Positions 5,254-5,297 of a stretch of DNA of 5,297 nt are shown piece by piece. The stretch's first letter is position 1, and each line of letters begins with the position of its first letter. Source of the DNA: Rhodospirillaceae bacterium (GTDB taxonomy: Bacteria; Pseudomonadota; Alphaproteobacteria; Rickettsiales; UBA3002); assembly GCA_947458525.1 (NCBI GenBank), contig CANHAG010000118.1:1-5297 (forward strand). Reading direction: 5' to 3'. The position numbers and the translations under genes were made by a program. The notes under the pieces were generated by a model, which saw only the letters and a list, made by a program, of their open reading frames with translations, searched no databases and was not told where the DNA came from.

Positions 5254-5297
5254 CTAGACCGGCTCTACCGCCACCACTTCCGGAATATAATGCTTCA
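5254..5297 (-). CDS. Partial CDS, C-terminal end of a probable Nfu/NifU-type Fe-S scaffold protein
   Basis: Reading leftward from the window edge, the minus strand encodes KHYIPEVVAVEPV followed by TAG (complement of 5254-5256), preceded by an incomplete xTG codon (Leu, Met or Val). The ending '(M/L)xHYxPEVxxVxxV' is typical of Nfu/NifU-domain proteins, which carry assembled Fe-S clusters to target apoproteins. The diagnostic CxxC motif would lie further upstream, outside the window. The gene converges on the small ORF after pgk, with 13 bp between the stop codons and no obvious bidirectional terminator. With only 13 residues visible, the family call is tentative. Confidence 0.5.
   Translation of the reverse strand, partial: KHYIPEVVAVEPV

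Overview
The window looks like chromosomal DNA from an alphaproteobacterium. The evidence is GC-rich genes with strong G/C third-position bias, a class I dihydroorotase of alphaproteobacterial appearance, and an Nfu-like C-terminus at the right edge. No species can be named. It is mainly a housekeeping segment: pyrimidine synthesis, peroxide defence and glycolysis. The less ordinary content sits in the gaps between genes.

Left edge (1-332): the N-terminal part of a minus-strand gene runs off the window. Its sequence resembles the 'TFGxADxIAxG' segment of phage virion-associated proteins. An AT-rich divergent promoter region separates it from pyrC.

Pyrimidine block (333-3253, all plus strand): pyrC (dihydroorotase) and pyrF (OMP decarboxylase) are separated by a 272-bp spacer packed with repeats. 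These are a heptamer array just after the pyrC stop, a long palindromic repeat element, a small hairpin, and an inverted heptamer array that lies inside the first codons of pyrF. A secreted glutathione-peroxidase-like gene follows pyrF after 9 bp. Its ribosome binding site overlaps the pyrF stop codon, so the two are probably one transcription unit.

Middle (3254-3724): a small, charged, minus-strand gene of unknown function (89 aa, good Shine-Dalgarno site) lies convergent to gpx and divergent from pgk. It is visibly less GC-rich than its neighbours.

Right part (3725-5297): pgk (phosphoglycerate kinase) overlaps by about 29 bp with a small conserved-looking ORF of unknown function. The last 44 bp hold the C-terminal end of a convergent minus-strand gene that matches the ending typical of Nfu/NifU-type Fe-S scaffold proteins.

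No RNA genes, CRISPR arrays, complete insertion sequences or defence systems are visible. The most notable observations are the repeat-derived N-terminus of PyrF, a possible relic of the intergenic palindromic element at the end of gpx, and the His-to-Gln change in the HxH metal motif of PyrC.
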